From positions 43,305,068 through 43,369,067 of the forward strand of contig JAJLRJ010000004.1 of the NCBI GenBank assembly GCA_024195265.1: a stretch of 64,000 nt of DNA, written 5' to 3'. The position numbers were made by a program, and so were the translations under genes. Below are positions 55,676 through 64,000 of this stretch, piece after piece. The DNA is from Dendrophyllia cribrosa. Its lineage: Eukaryota > Cnidaria > Anthozoa > Scleractinia > Dendrophylliidae. Below the pieces are notes generated by a model. That model was given only the letters and a program-made list of their open reading frames with translations. It was not told the origin of the DNA and ran no database searches. Position 1 is the first letter of the stretch, and every line of letters begins with the position of its first letter.

Positions 55676-56055
55676 GTGAAGTGGGCCTCCTTCCCAGTAA
55701 AGGCACACAATCTAAACTGCTTTAGCATTCTGCAACTACTCGTTGGCTAGTTTTAAGGACAAAACTCTTCTATTCACACGTAGAAACTTTAATAAATTAT
55801 CATTTTCCTGCCCTGGGGATCGCTTTATTGACAGCTGGCTATCGAATTAGACCACTTCTGTGAAGTTCAACTCCAAACAAGCTTGCAAATACATACGAGG
55901 GAACAAATGTTAATTCCTTGTGTTCTTCTTAGCCTATCAGTTTTTGTAAATAAGACAAAAGAGGGTGAATATATGGCAAAGGCAAAAGCAATGGAGACAC
56001 AACGTGACTTATACCTTATCGAATTTGTAACACGGTTTGCATTTTGATGATTTAG

Positions 56056-56194
56056 GAATTTGAAGGGAACTTTGACCAGGACACTGTTGTTCAATATACA
56101 CTGAATGATCCAATCACGGCACGTTACATCCGTTTTCGCCCAACAGCATGGTACGGTCATATATCCATGAGGGTGGAAATCTTTGGCTGTGAAG
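56056..56194 (+). CDS. F5/8C domain 1, C-terminal half exon
   Basis: 139 nt, acceptor TTTAG at 56051-56055, donor GTACTG at 56195, phase 0 in and phase 1 out. It encodes EFEGNFDQDTVVQYTLND, PITARYIRFRPTAWYGHI and SMRVEIFGCE. It ends with the closing cysteine of the domain; the split codon joins straight to the next domain with almost no linker. Confidence 0.9.
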
Positions 56195-56359
56195 GTACTG
56201 AAGGTTTTTCTATTCAGTTTTTAAAATAAATAAGTCTAGAGGTAGTTTGTTCCAATTTTTTAGTTTTCGGTAAGGGAGAAATGCACCTCCTTCTAAAATA
56301 TAAACAAGGCAATTACGTTCCACGTAAACCACATTAACGTCGTGTTTGTGTGATTGTAG

Positions 56360-56679
56360 TATGTACAAATGCTCTCGGCATGGAAAACGGTGCGATCTCT
56401 GATGAACAAATCAGTGCTTCTTCAGAATGGGATAGCAATCATGCTGCCTTCCATGGACGATTAAACTTCCAAGCAGGTTCAGGTAAAATGGGAGCATGGT
56501 CCGCTGCAACAAATGATGGTAATCAATGGCTGCAGATTGATATGGTTGATCCAAACATTAAAATAACTGGTGTGGCAACGCAAGGCAGAAATGGCTTCGA
56601 CCAGTGGGTAACCAATTACCTGCTGCAGTACAGTGTCGACGGTAAAGATTTTCTCAACTACAAGGAGAACGGCAAAGAG
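56360..56679 (+). CDS. F5/8C domain 2, N-terminal half exon
   Basis: 320 nt, acceptor AG at 56358-56359, donor GTAAGA at 56680. It encodes VCTNALGMENGAISDEQIS, MGAWSAATNDGNQWLQIDM, KITGVATQGRNGFDQWVTN and FLNYKENGKE. Close to domain 1 (it shares the MVDP loop), so the two domains of this gene resemble each other more than the minus-strand copies in that region, suggesting internal duplication or conversion. Confidence 0.9.
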
Positions 56680-57257
56680 GTAAGATGGGCCTCCTCTCCA
56701 GGAAAAATGCACAATCTAAATTACTCTGATATACTTCAACGGCTCATTATTTGATAATTAAGGACACAACTGTTCTATTAACACGTAGAACCTTTAATAA
56801 GTTATCATGTTTTTCGTCTGGTGATCACTTTATTAATAGCGGGCTATCAAATTCAACCACTTGTGAGTTTCACAAACGTGGCCAATAATTCTGTACCGTA
56901 ACGCACTGTTCCAAATATTTTGTAATGTGGGGTACTGTAATATAGTCATAATTTAGAACTGTTTTACAGGCTATCCGAAAAATCGAACGTACGTGCACGT
57001 GACCGAAACTCACCTCAAACTGAAGCGACCCGGTATTCACAACACTTTTGTGATGTTAAACTCCGATCAAGCTCACAAATAAACACGAACGGACAAAAAG
57101 TCTTTCTTAATTCCTCGCCATATCCATTTCTGTAAATAAGAAAAGGGGAGAGTGGAAATATGGCACAAAACTTCAGAGCCACGTTACCATTCTCTTGACC
57201 AGAACACAACTTATACCCTATAGATTATTTAACACTGTTGGTATTTTGATGATTTAG

Positions 57258-57398
57258 GAATTTCCTGGGAACGCAGACCAGGACACGATTGTTTACCATA
57301 AACTGATGAATCCATTCAAGGAACGTTACATCCGTTTCGTCCCAGCAGCTTGGCACAATCACATTTCCATGAGGGTAGAAATCTATGGCTGTAGATAG
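57258..57398 (+). CDS. F5/8C domain 2, C-terminal half exon with stop
   Basis: Acceptor TTTAG at 57253-57257. It encodes EFPGNADQDTIVYHKLMNP, FKERYIRFVPAAWHNHISM and RVEIYGCR, then TAG at 57396-57398. Where the internal copy has GAAG|GTACTG, this one has AGATAGGTAC, so the donor region became the stop and the protein ends one residue after the closing cysteine. It is the most diverged of the C-terminal halves. ATTAAA at about 57507 is a possible polyadenylation signal. Confidence 0.9.
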   Translation, partial: EFPGNADQDTIVYHKLMNPFKERYIRFVPAAWHNHISMRVEIYGCR

Positions 57399-57589
57399 GT
57401 ACAAGAAGTTTTTCATTTTGTGACTTACTTTGCCTACTGTTCATTCTATTTTTTTATCTCCTAAATCATTTTTTTTGTTTTTGTTTTTCTGTGGTCATCA
57501 TGATAATTAAATTAATGTGTATCATTTTAATAACAACATCCCCAGAATCCATAGCACCTGAGAAATCTTTTAATAGCGGAGCTCTCGCG

Positions 57590-58652
57590 GGACAAAGGCC
57601 GGCCCGTTGCGTAGCCCCATACTCATAGAACCTATGCCCGCCGTCAGTTGGACAGGACTAGCTCGCGGGCACGTATGACGTCGCAAAACATACCGAATGT
57701 CACGTCAGCTGGGAAAACACTTGGATGTTTTGCTGTGCTTACTTAAAGCGGAGAAAACGATTTAAATTAAAGTTGTTATTTCCCTGAATTTTTCGCGGTT
57801 TGCTACTCAAGATAGGGATACTAATTATGGGATACTCAGAAGCCGCTTTAGTGGAAAAAGAAGAGCTTTCAGGGATAAAATGTAACGTTTTTATCAATGC
57901 GGGGAGATGTTTGTTTTCATTATGGATTTCACAACCAAAGAAGCGGAGATTTAAAGAATTTCCAAGCAAGCGAGGGACTTAAAGGTAAAACAGATTACAT
58001 TTTTCGATGGGAATTTATGTTGATATCAATCTGTGATTGACTTTTTCTTTGTGTTCTGGTGTAGTTTTGGAGAATTGTTTTTAAAACGTGCTTAACTTCA
58101 GTTGTATCGATTTCTGAATTTCATCGAAGGCAGCTCGAACCCGATCCGCCATTAAAGGTACGCGGTTTGCTTTTGAACATAAACTAATGGAGATTTGAAT
58201 AAAATTTTTCGAAAGAAGATTGTGTTGTCCATTTTTATATGTTTGTTCATTTATTACATAGATTGAAAAGCGATTTTATGTAAACAAAACAAGACTTAGA
58301 TTTTACAGTTCTATCTTCACTCGCGTCGCCTTATGTAAATATGTTTGTGTATTTTTGCAATTTTGATTTCCAAATCAGTTTCTCGGGCAATTTTTGGCAA
58401 GCAGCAACTGTATTTTATTCGAAAAGTAGTCGTACTAGTTATTCTAGACGGACAAAAAGTTGTTTTTGTGAACTTTTGTACGGTCGAAATGTACTGTGCA
58501 GACGGTCGCGTAATACTGTTTTTGAGAATTACTAAAATTGAAAAATAGCCCGGTCATCAAACTTGATTCTTGTGCTTCCGACCTTTCACCTTAGTTAAGT
58601 TTCACCTTAGTTTAGCTTGTTCATAGAGCGACGCTGTTAGGCTCAGCATATC

Positions 58653-58656
<4 letters not shown>
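57590..58656. mobile_element. Interspersed repeat, inverted partner of 1534-2455
   Basis: It shares, in reverse complement, the CATAGAACCTATGCCCG end, the AAGAAGCGGAGATTTAAAGA block, GGTAAAACAGATTA and the AGCGACGCTGTTAGGCTCAG end with the copy in the first minisatellite. It lies about 190 bp beyond the stop codon of the F5/8C gene and next to a (TA)n run. This copy is slightly longer; a segment at 57740-57900 is absent from or diverged in the other. Confidence 0.75.

Positions 58657-58689
<33 letters not shown>
58657..58689. repeat. (TA)n microsatellite
   Basis: About 15 TA units directly at the edge of the interspersed repeat. Confidence 0.95.
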
Positions 58690-58690
<1 letters not shown>

Positions 58691-60023
58691 GTCTGAATTT
58701 TGGAAAAGGTACCTGCCATTTTTGTTATGTCACTTACTAAAATACTGTATTAGGAGGGCAAATTGTTCTCAAATTGGACTCGGGTTGCAAACTGTGAGTA
58801 AAAACTGAAGATACAAGCAATTGCAAAAAGAGTTAAGACATTGTGTACTGTTGTGCATATTTCAAGGATACATTTTGAGTTTAAAGGGTTAGGGTTAGGA
58901 TCAGGATTAGAATAGTTGTTCTAGTGATACAGCATTAGTGCAGTGTTTGCCCAGTATCGCTACAGAAACAATAGCAGTGAAGTTCACTAATTACTAGCAG
59001 TCGTTTTACAGCATTCGAAACAAACAAACGAGATAAAAACAGAAACACACACGCATATAATGCGATGCTATAAATAATTTGAACCTGATCTCACTAGAAT
59101 AGTCAACTGATCTGATCTCGCCATAAGAAAAAAGAGCTCATAGAACCTATTCTAAATTTATATTATTCTCAGAAGAAAGTTGAAATGAACAAGATCACTA
59201 TTCTGACTCACGGCCGCTAAACTATTCACTTTGGCGGTCGGAAGTTTAACATACGCGGAGCGTAAGCTATATTCACGAAATTCGGATGGAAGGGCTATAG
59301 TCTTATAGAAAGTGTTTTGCTGAACTAGCGGCTCAACAGCTAAACAGCTAACAATTCCAAAGCGTGAAAAACATCCGCTGTCAACAGGACGTATGATGTT
59401 TGAGATTTAATTAGCCAAATCGCCGAGCAAAAAGTGTGAGTACCGATAAACCACATTCTTTTGCTAAAACACACACATTAAAACACACAGTGAAAATGCG
59501 TTTCTTTTACCAGAAAATTCAGCCAAGACGGCGTCTTTATGCCAAAGCTAGTAGGCTGAAATTAAAATTTGACAAATACTTCAGGCGAGAGAAGCGGTTT
59601 AAGATTTACATAAATCGTGTAACAACGCGCCAAAACTAACACGAAACATAGCGGTTCGGCTTGATGTAAAACCAAAACACCATAGTTATTTACTAATAGA
59701 GATATAACAAAATCATGAGTCTAACTGCATAACATTAAAACACTTACGGAATTTTTGGGTTCACTTCGGTCCACCTTCCATTCCGCTTGCTGACAAAGGA
59801 ACCATAATATGTTTTCTGACCCTTTTCAAAGTCACGCAAAGTAACGTGACGCCGCTTTTAAAAGCTACGATCTTCTACATTTCGTCTCGGGTAGAAGGAT
59901 AAGAAGACGCTTCTTTCGCTGGAGACGAGCAATCTACTTTATTGCTGAGATTATTGCCCTTCCTGCCCCTTCGTTTTTATCGCAAGCTTCTCATACAGCA
60001 AAAAGAACGCAACAGATACCGCA
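58690..60023. other. Unassigned sequence
   Basis: GGGTTAGGGTTAGG at 58885-58902 is a two-unit telomere-like motif only. A basic 67-codon frame at 59436-59639 has no support. No gene or RNA was recognised. Confidence 0.4.
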
Positions 60024-60547
60024 ATGAATTATGGGAAACTCCTGAGTTCAACGAACGCGGAATGCCCTACAACTGATTTTTCACAAAAATATATAAGTCT
60101 AAAAGCACCTCTTCAATTCCAAACTTCGGTCACAGCAAGGTGTCACAAATGGGCTGCAACTCACGATCATACAGTTTTTAGACAAGACGTGCTTTTAGAC
60201 TCCGTCTGGATCGGCTTGCCTACCGACTGTGAACGGCCGCAAGAGTGCCAACATCAGCACTATTCGACAGTCGAAAAGCAAAACACCGCTCGTTTCTTTG
60301 AAAGGTGCTAGTGACTTACGGGTTTCCGGACTTAATGATGTCCTTCAACCACCAGACGGGCACAAATGTGGCGAACAAAGAAAATAAAATTGACCACAGG
60401 AGCTCAAAGCCAAATGTAAGTTTCGAGAGTGGCTTCAAGATCGATCGACCATCGTTACTTTCCCACTTTGATTTGAATATTACGACGTCATGGACACGTG
60501 ATGATTCCTATGAAAAAGACTCTTTTCCAGATCTCTTCTGTAGTTAG
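60024..60547 (+). other. Two overlapping ORFs, possible first exon of an unknown gene
   Basis: A 95-codon frame (60024-60311) and an 80-codon frame (60305-60547) overlap by seven bases. The second includes NVSFESGFKIDRPSLLSHF, LNITTSWTRDDSYEKD and SFPDLFCS, with protein-like composition. AAAT|GTAAGT at 60415-60420 could be a donor within it. No family recognised and no homology to other parts of the window. It could be a real 5' exon or chance. Confidence 0.25.
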
Positions 60548-60956
60548 CGCGAAAGTGGTTTCTGCTAACGTTAACAAGTTACAACTCAGGGCGTTATATT
60601 TACCTCAAGGTAAAACCTAGAATTACCTCGAAGCTTACTTACGGTGCATTTTAACTGTTTGTTATCATTAATTCTTTCTGTAAACTGTTCAAAGCTTTCG
60701 TATGTGATGTTGTTTTTTACGCGCTTGTTGTTTTAACTCCCTTTTTTTACTAAATTGAAAACGTTTTCTATGTAGAAGAACACCTGGAAATGCTTTTATA
60801 TCATTTATTTTAATTTATTTGAATACTGTAATGTATTTTACCAAAGATTGTTCGTTGGGTGCCCCTGTACATTTGAAGTGACATCAAACCTTCAATTTTC
60901 ACTTTTTGTGAGGTGCCTTTTCTTAAAATCAGACAGATATATATATATATATATAC
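60548..60956. other. Unassigned AT-rich sequence
   Basis: Ends in a short (TA)n run at 60937-60955 that borders the next palindrome. Nothing else seen. Confidence 0.4.
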
Positions 60957-61108
60957 TTTCGCGCCGGGGCGGGTTCACACCGGTTCCCTCTTATGGCTCT
61001 ACATTTGTTTACATGATACCACCACAATATATATATATATGTGGTGGTATCATGTAAACAAATGTAGAGCCATAAGAGGGAACCGGTGTGAACTCGCCCC
61101 GGCGCGAA
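60957..61108. mobile_element. Near-perfect 152-bp palindrome
   Basis: Left arm CTTTCGCGCCGGGGCG, ACACCGGTTCCCTC, TGTTTACATGATACCACCAC and right arm its complement, closing on an (AT)n centre. The single visible mismatch is GGCGGGTT against AACTCGCC. A MITE-type hairpin; a further CGCCCCGGTGTCATGTAAAC half-unit follows at 61111. Confidence 0.88.
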
Positions 61109-61110
61109 AG

Positions 61111-61372
61111 TCGCCCCGGTGTCATGTAAACACCCCTTTATTGACCAAGCGCGAGGGCCGTACTGGGAGAATATCGGCCCGAGGTCTTGACAGAAGGTCC
61201 ATACAGAAAAGACCGAGGGCCGATATTCTCCCAGTACGGTCCCGAGCAAGCTTGGTTAATAAGAGATTTATTACACGACTCCTGCCGGCGGGAGGATCGC
61301 GCGGGATCATTCGGGCAATGCCCGGTCCAATACTTGGAGAATATTGGACCGGCAATCGAGCATTCTGATTGG
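61111..61372. repeat. Composite of hairpin repeats with GGGCCGATATTCTCCCAG
   Basis: AGGGCCGTACTGGGAGAATA (61153) faces TATTCTCCCAGTACGG (61222) as a 40-bp-armed hairpin. A second hairpin, CCGGTCCAATACTTGGAGAATATTGGACCGG, spans 61322-61352. GC-rich and non-coding; frames across it are mirror images of each other. Confidence 0.8.
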
Positions 61373-61469
61373 TTGAGTTTAGTTATTGGCCCTCTGACTG
61401 TCTTAGTCGTGTAATAATATGTCATTATTTTAAACTAAGTAACTTTTTTTCAGGTTTTATACCCAAAAA

Positions 61470-61690
61470 CAAGAGAGAACACTACAGTGTAATCCAAGAC
61501 GAGAAGAAACGTAAAAAAAGTAAAATTTGCTTCTTCAATAAAGACAAATTTAGAGACAACCGAGCCTTTGTTTCTTTGTTTACTTTACTTCCAAGTTCGA
61601 CGTCTCTACTTCTTGTGGCTGTTACCATTTTGCTATCAAATGTTGTGTTCACACTTGAACATGAATATATGAAAATCATATATATGTGAA
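61470..61690 (+). repeat. Diverged repeat, inverted relative to 18146-18365
   Basis: Shares TTTAGAGACAACCGAGCCTT and TACCATTTTGCTATCA with GTGTTCACACTTGAA, in reverse, with the copy at 18.2 kb. The frame here reads RDNRAFVSLFTLL and ILLSNVVFTLE. Possibly the tail of a retroelement ORF. Confidence 0.6.
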
Positions 61691-61789
61691 CTGGGATAAA
61701 CATGAGTGAAATTTGTGAACCTCGCAGTGTGCCATCAACTTAAGCAGTTGAAAAAGCAACCTGATCATGAGAAAATTCAGGCTTGAACG

Positions 61790-62815
61790 GGACGAAACTA
61801 TAGAAGATTTGATAAAGAGCGCACCAGAGTTGATGAGAGCGCATCAGAATAGAATTGGGTGGCGAGATCGCGGATGATAATTTTCAAGATTTGACGGAAG
61901 CAAATGAGTGTTGATGAAACTTGAGGAGATTGATAAAGAGCGCACGAGAGTTAATGAAAGCGCATCAAAGTTGAATTTAGAGCGCAAGATTGCTGCTAAT
62001 AATTTACGAGATTTGACGATAACGCATGAGTGTTGGTGAAACTATACGAGATCCGATAAGAGAGCATGCGAGTTAATGAAGAGTGCACGAGAGATGATGA
62101 AACTATACGAGATTTGATGGAGAGTGCACAGAGTTGATGATATCACACGGGAGTGGATGAGAGTGCACGAGAGTTGATTAGAGCGCACAAGAATTGATGT
62201 GAGCGCATGAGAGTTGAGGATAGCGCAAGATTATGGATGACAATATACGAAAGTTGCAGTGTCGATGAAAGCACACGAGAGATGATAAGGACGCACGGGG
62301 GTTAACGAGAGCGCACTAGAGTTGCTGAAAGCGCTTTAGCGTTGATGACAGCGTTCGAGATTTGATGCGCGCGCACGAGTGTCGACAGCAACTTAAGAGC
62401 TGATGTGAGTGCATGCGAGTTGATGAGAGTGCAACAATGTTGATGATAATATACGATAGTTGACGACAGTGTATGAGAGTTGACGAAAGCAAACGAGTGT
62501 TAGCGAAAACATGTAGGAATTGATGAAAACGTACGAGATTCAATGAGAACGAACGGGAGTTGATTAGAACGACGTATAAGAGTTGGCGACTGTGCACAAT
62601 AGTTGACAACAGAGTACAACGTTTGAACGCATGAGATTTGATGAAAGCGTGCAATAGTTGACGAGCGTATCAAAGTTGATCAGAGCGGCGAGCGCTTGAA
62701 AATTGACGACTGCGCACGAAAGTTAGTGAGAACGTATGAGAATTGAGAGTCGATCAAAGCGTTCGGAAAGTTCACGAAAACGCATGAGAGGTGATTCTGG
62801 CGCATGAGAGCTACA
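61790..62815. repeat. Degenerate minisatellite, unit about 20 bp (GAGCGCACGAGAGTTGATGA)
   Basis: Dozens of units built around CACGAGAGTTGATGA with variants GAGAGTTAATGA, GCATGAGTGTTGGTGA and CTATACGAGATTTGATG. A longer repeat of about 100-150 bp is suggested by recurring AATTTACGAGATTTGACG and GAAACTATACGAGAT blocks. Minus-strand frames through it encode repetitive peptides and are not genes. Confidence 0.88.
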
Positions 62816-63338
62816 TGTTCCACTAGGGGAAGCCTTCTTCTCGTTCTTAGGAAGTTAAGTAATGATCCACAGAGGAAGGATAGCGCTAAACGGCAATGCA
62901 CGATGGAATGTCAACTTTTTTCATTGTTACAACCAGTGATCTCATTGGCCTAAGGTTTCAAGTAATTTGAGACCCAATCGCACAACATGCAATTTTTAAA
63001 AGATATTGTATTTGGGGAACTTCATCAAAGAAGCAAAATTATTAGCTATTGTCTTCTGCTATTCTGATTGGTTAGGCACGAACATTTCCTAAAATTTATT
63101 TGACGCAAATGGATTTTCTTTATTTTTATAATGAAATATAATTATTGACCATCAGCTCCTCCTCTATTCTTGAAATCAAAGATATTCTATGTGGGAAAGA
63201 GCCAATGCCGCAGAACAATGAAGTTTGCTATCGTTCTTATGTGGAGCATTACTTAAATTATATGAGAACAAAAATATTTCGAGACTAATACAACCAAGTG
63301 GCAGTCATTTTAGAGAGCAAGAAAAGCGAGCAGAACAA
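62816..63338. other. Unassigned sequence
   Basis: No gene, RNA or repeat recognised before the target duplication of the MITE at 63330. Confidence 0.4.
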
Positions 63339-63498
63339 TAGCCTGTTCCAGGCTCCGAGATAGTGGGGAACGCGCGAAGTAAAAAAAGGGAAAAATCGAG
63401 GGGGAACTGGTCGGCCGCCTTCTCCCCAGTTCCCCCGCGACTTTTTCCCTTTTTTTACTTCGCGCGTTCCCCACTATCTCGGAGCCTGGAACAGGCTA
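63339..63498. mobile_element. 160-bp hairpin MITE with a perfect 9-bp target duplication (Mutator-like)
   Basis: The ends TAGCCTGTTCCAGGCTCCGA and complement extend as about 70-bp near-perfect arms (AGATAGTGGGGAACGCG, GAAGTAAAAAAAGGGAAAAA) around a 16-bp loop. GCAGAACAA occurs immediately left (63330-63338) and right (63499-63507). A 9-bp duplication is characteristic of Mutator-like elements. The clean duplication and near-perfect arms suggest recent insertion. Confidence 0.9.
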
Positions 63499-63507
63499 GC
63501 AGAACAA

Positions 63508-64000
63508 GACTTCGCAATCTGAACAAGCTCAAATTTGATTTTATGCCTATGATAACATAAAACTTAATTTTCAAAAGGGCGAAATTGTTCACCGTTTTCT
63601 ACCAAAAGTTCTACTGAGAGTTCTACCCGCCTTCCACGAAGAGTTCCAGCAGCTTTGTTACCTCGAAAATGACTGTCACTCAAGCCAAAAGAGATGACAA
63701 AATTTTATTCAGTTGCATTACAATGTTACAAAGGGATATTAGAAAAGTTGAGAAAGTATTCAATTTAAAACTTTTCAGCAATAATGTTCTTGACTCGATT
63801 GTTCAAAAACGTATCAGCGCGCGCTGTTATGTTAAAAACACTAGTTTTGGAGTAGTATAAAGCAATTGCAGGAATCCACGTTGATTTGCTTTATAACAAA
63901 GTTAAAATACGATGCCTACTCCACATGGTTATTGCCATGTTATATTTATATAATTTTGGTTTAAATGTTTGGTGGTACTTTTTATTAATTGTTAGGATAG
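63508..64000. other. Unassigned window end
   Basis: A 63-codon frame (63669-63860) with no recognisable features. Nothing else. Confidence 0.35.

Noticed and set aside
58885..58902. GGGTTAGGGTTAGG as a telomere or interstitial telomeric repeat
   Set aside because: Only two to three imperfect units; too short to mean more than chance.
62316..62654. 112-codon minus ORF with repeated SRQLL-like peptides
   Set aside because: Lies wholly in the degenerate 20-bp minisatellite; the openness is due to repetition and no splice or start signal supports it.
1..64000. tRNA, rRNA or other structured RNA genes
   Set aside because: Looked for promoter-box and TpsiC-like motifs on both strands by eye and saw none convincing; hairpins found are explained by MITEs. 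A covariance-model scan would be decisive.

Overview
This window looks like nuclear DNA of a cnidarian, most likely an anthozoan such as a stony coral. That rests on AT-rich, intron-rich sequence with GT-AG introns, phase-1 extracellular exons (thrombospondin type 1, F5/8 type C), a four-cysteine domain that I associate with cnidarian secreted proteins, and a repeat load mixing a DIRS-like element, a Ty3/Gypsy relic, many short inverted-repeat elements and foldback elements. No rRNA, tRNA or bacterial-type operon was seen. Species cannot be fixed from the sequence alone.

Three genes are supported. (1) Plus strand, 3001-10594: the 3' end of a modular extracellular protein, with one TSP1 exon followed by two exons each coding a copy of a four-cysteine domain, the last ending in a stop. 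Its 6 kb intron is packed with a 22-bp satellite. (2) Minus strand, 41487-22649: a secreted F5/8C (discoidin) protein gene, with a signal-peptide exon and F5/8C half-domain exons spread over 19 kb by insertions. (3) Plus strand, 54536-57398: a compact, apparently intact paralogue with five exons, a signal peptide and two complete F5/8C domains (328 residues predicted). Genes 2 and 3 are inverted paralogues: they share exon lengths (67, 320, 139 nt), phases and much intron sequence.

Layout. 1-2612: minisatellite interrupted by a roughly 0.9 kb interspersed repeat whose inverted copy lies at 57590-58656. 2613-11500: gene 1, satellites and an insert with AAGTATACTT-rich inverted repeats. 11505-22648: 93-bp tandem repeat, DIRS-like relic, LINE relic split by a TTAA MITE, nested MITEs, otherwise unassigned. 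22649-41487: gene 2, whose introns hold a 3.66 kb TTAA-flanked foldback (itself carrying a Helitron-like insert), a broken Ty3/Gypsy element interrupted by two insertions, and a second 3.58 kb TTAA-flanked foldback. 41789-44560: a third TTAA-flanked foldback whose arms carry 22-bp arrays of the palindrome CTCGCTAGCGAG. 44653-54474: MITEs and old diverged duplications. 54536-57398: gene 3. 57590-64000: repeats, hairpins, a degenerate 20-bp-type minisatellite and a MITE with a clean 9-bp target duplication.

The most informative feature is that paralogous introns and opposite foldback arms act as empty-site controls, so several insertions can be delimited to within a base or two from this window alone.
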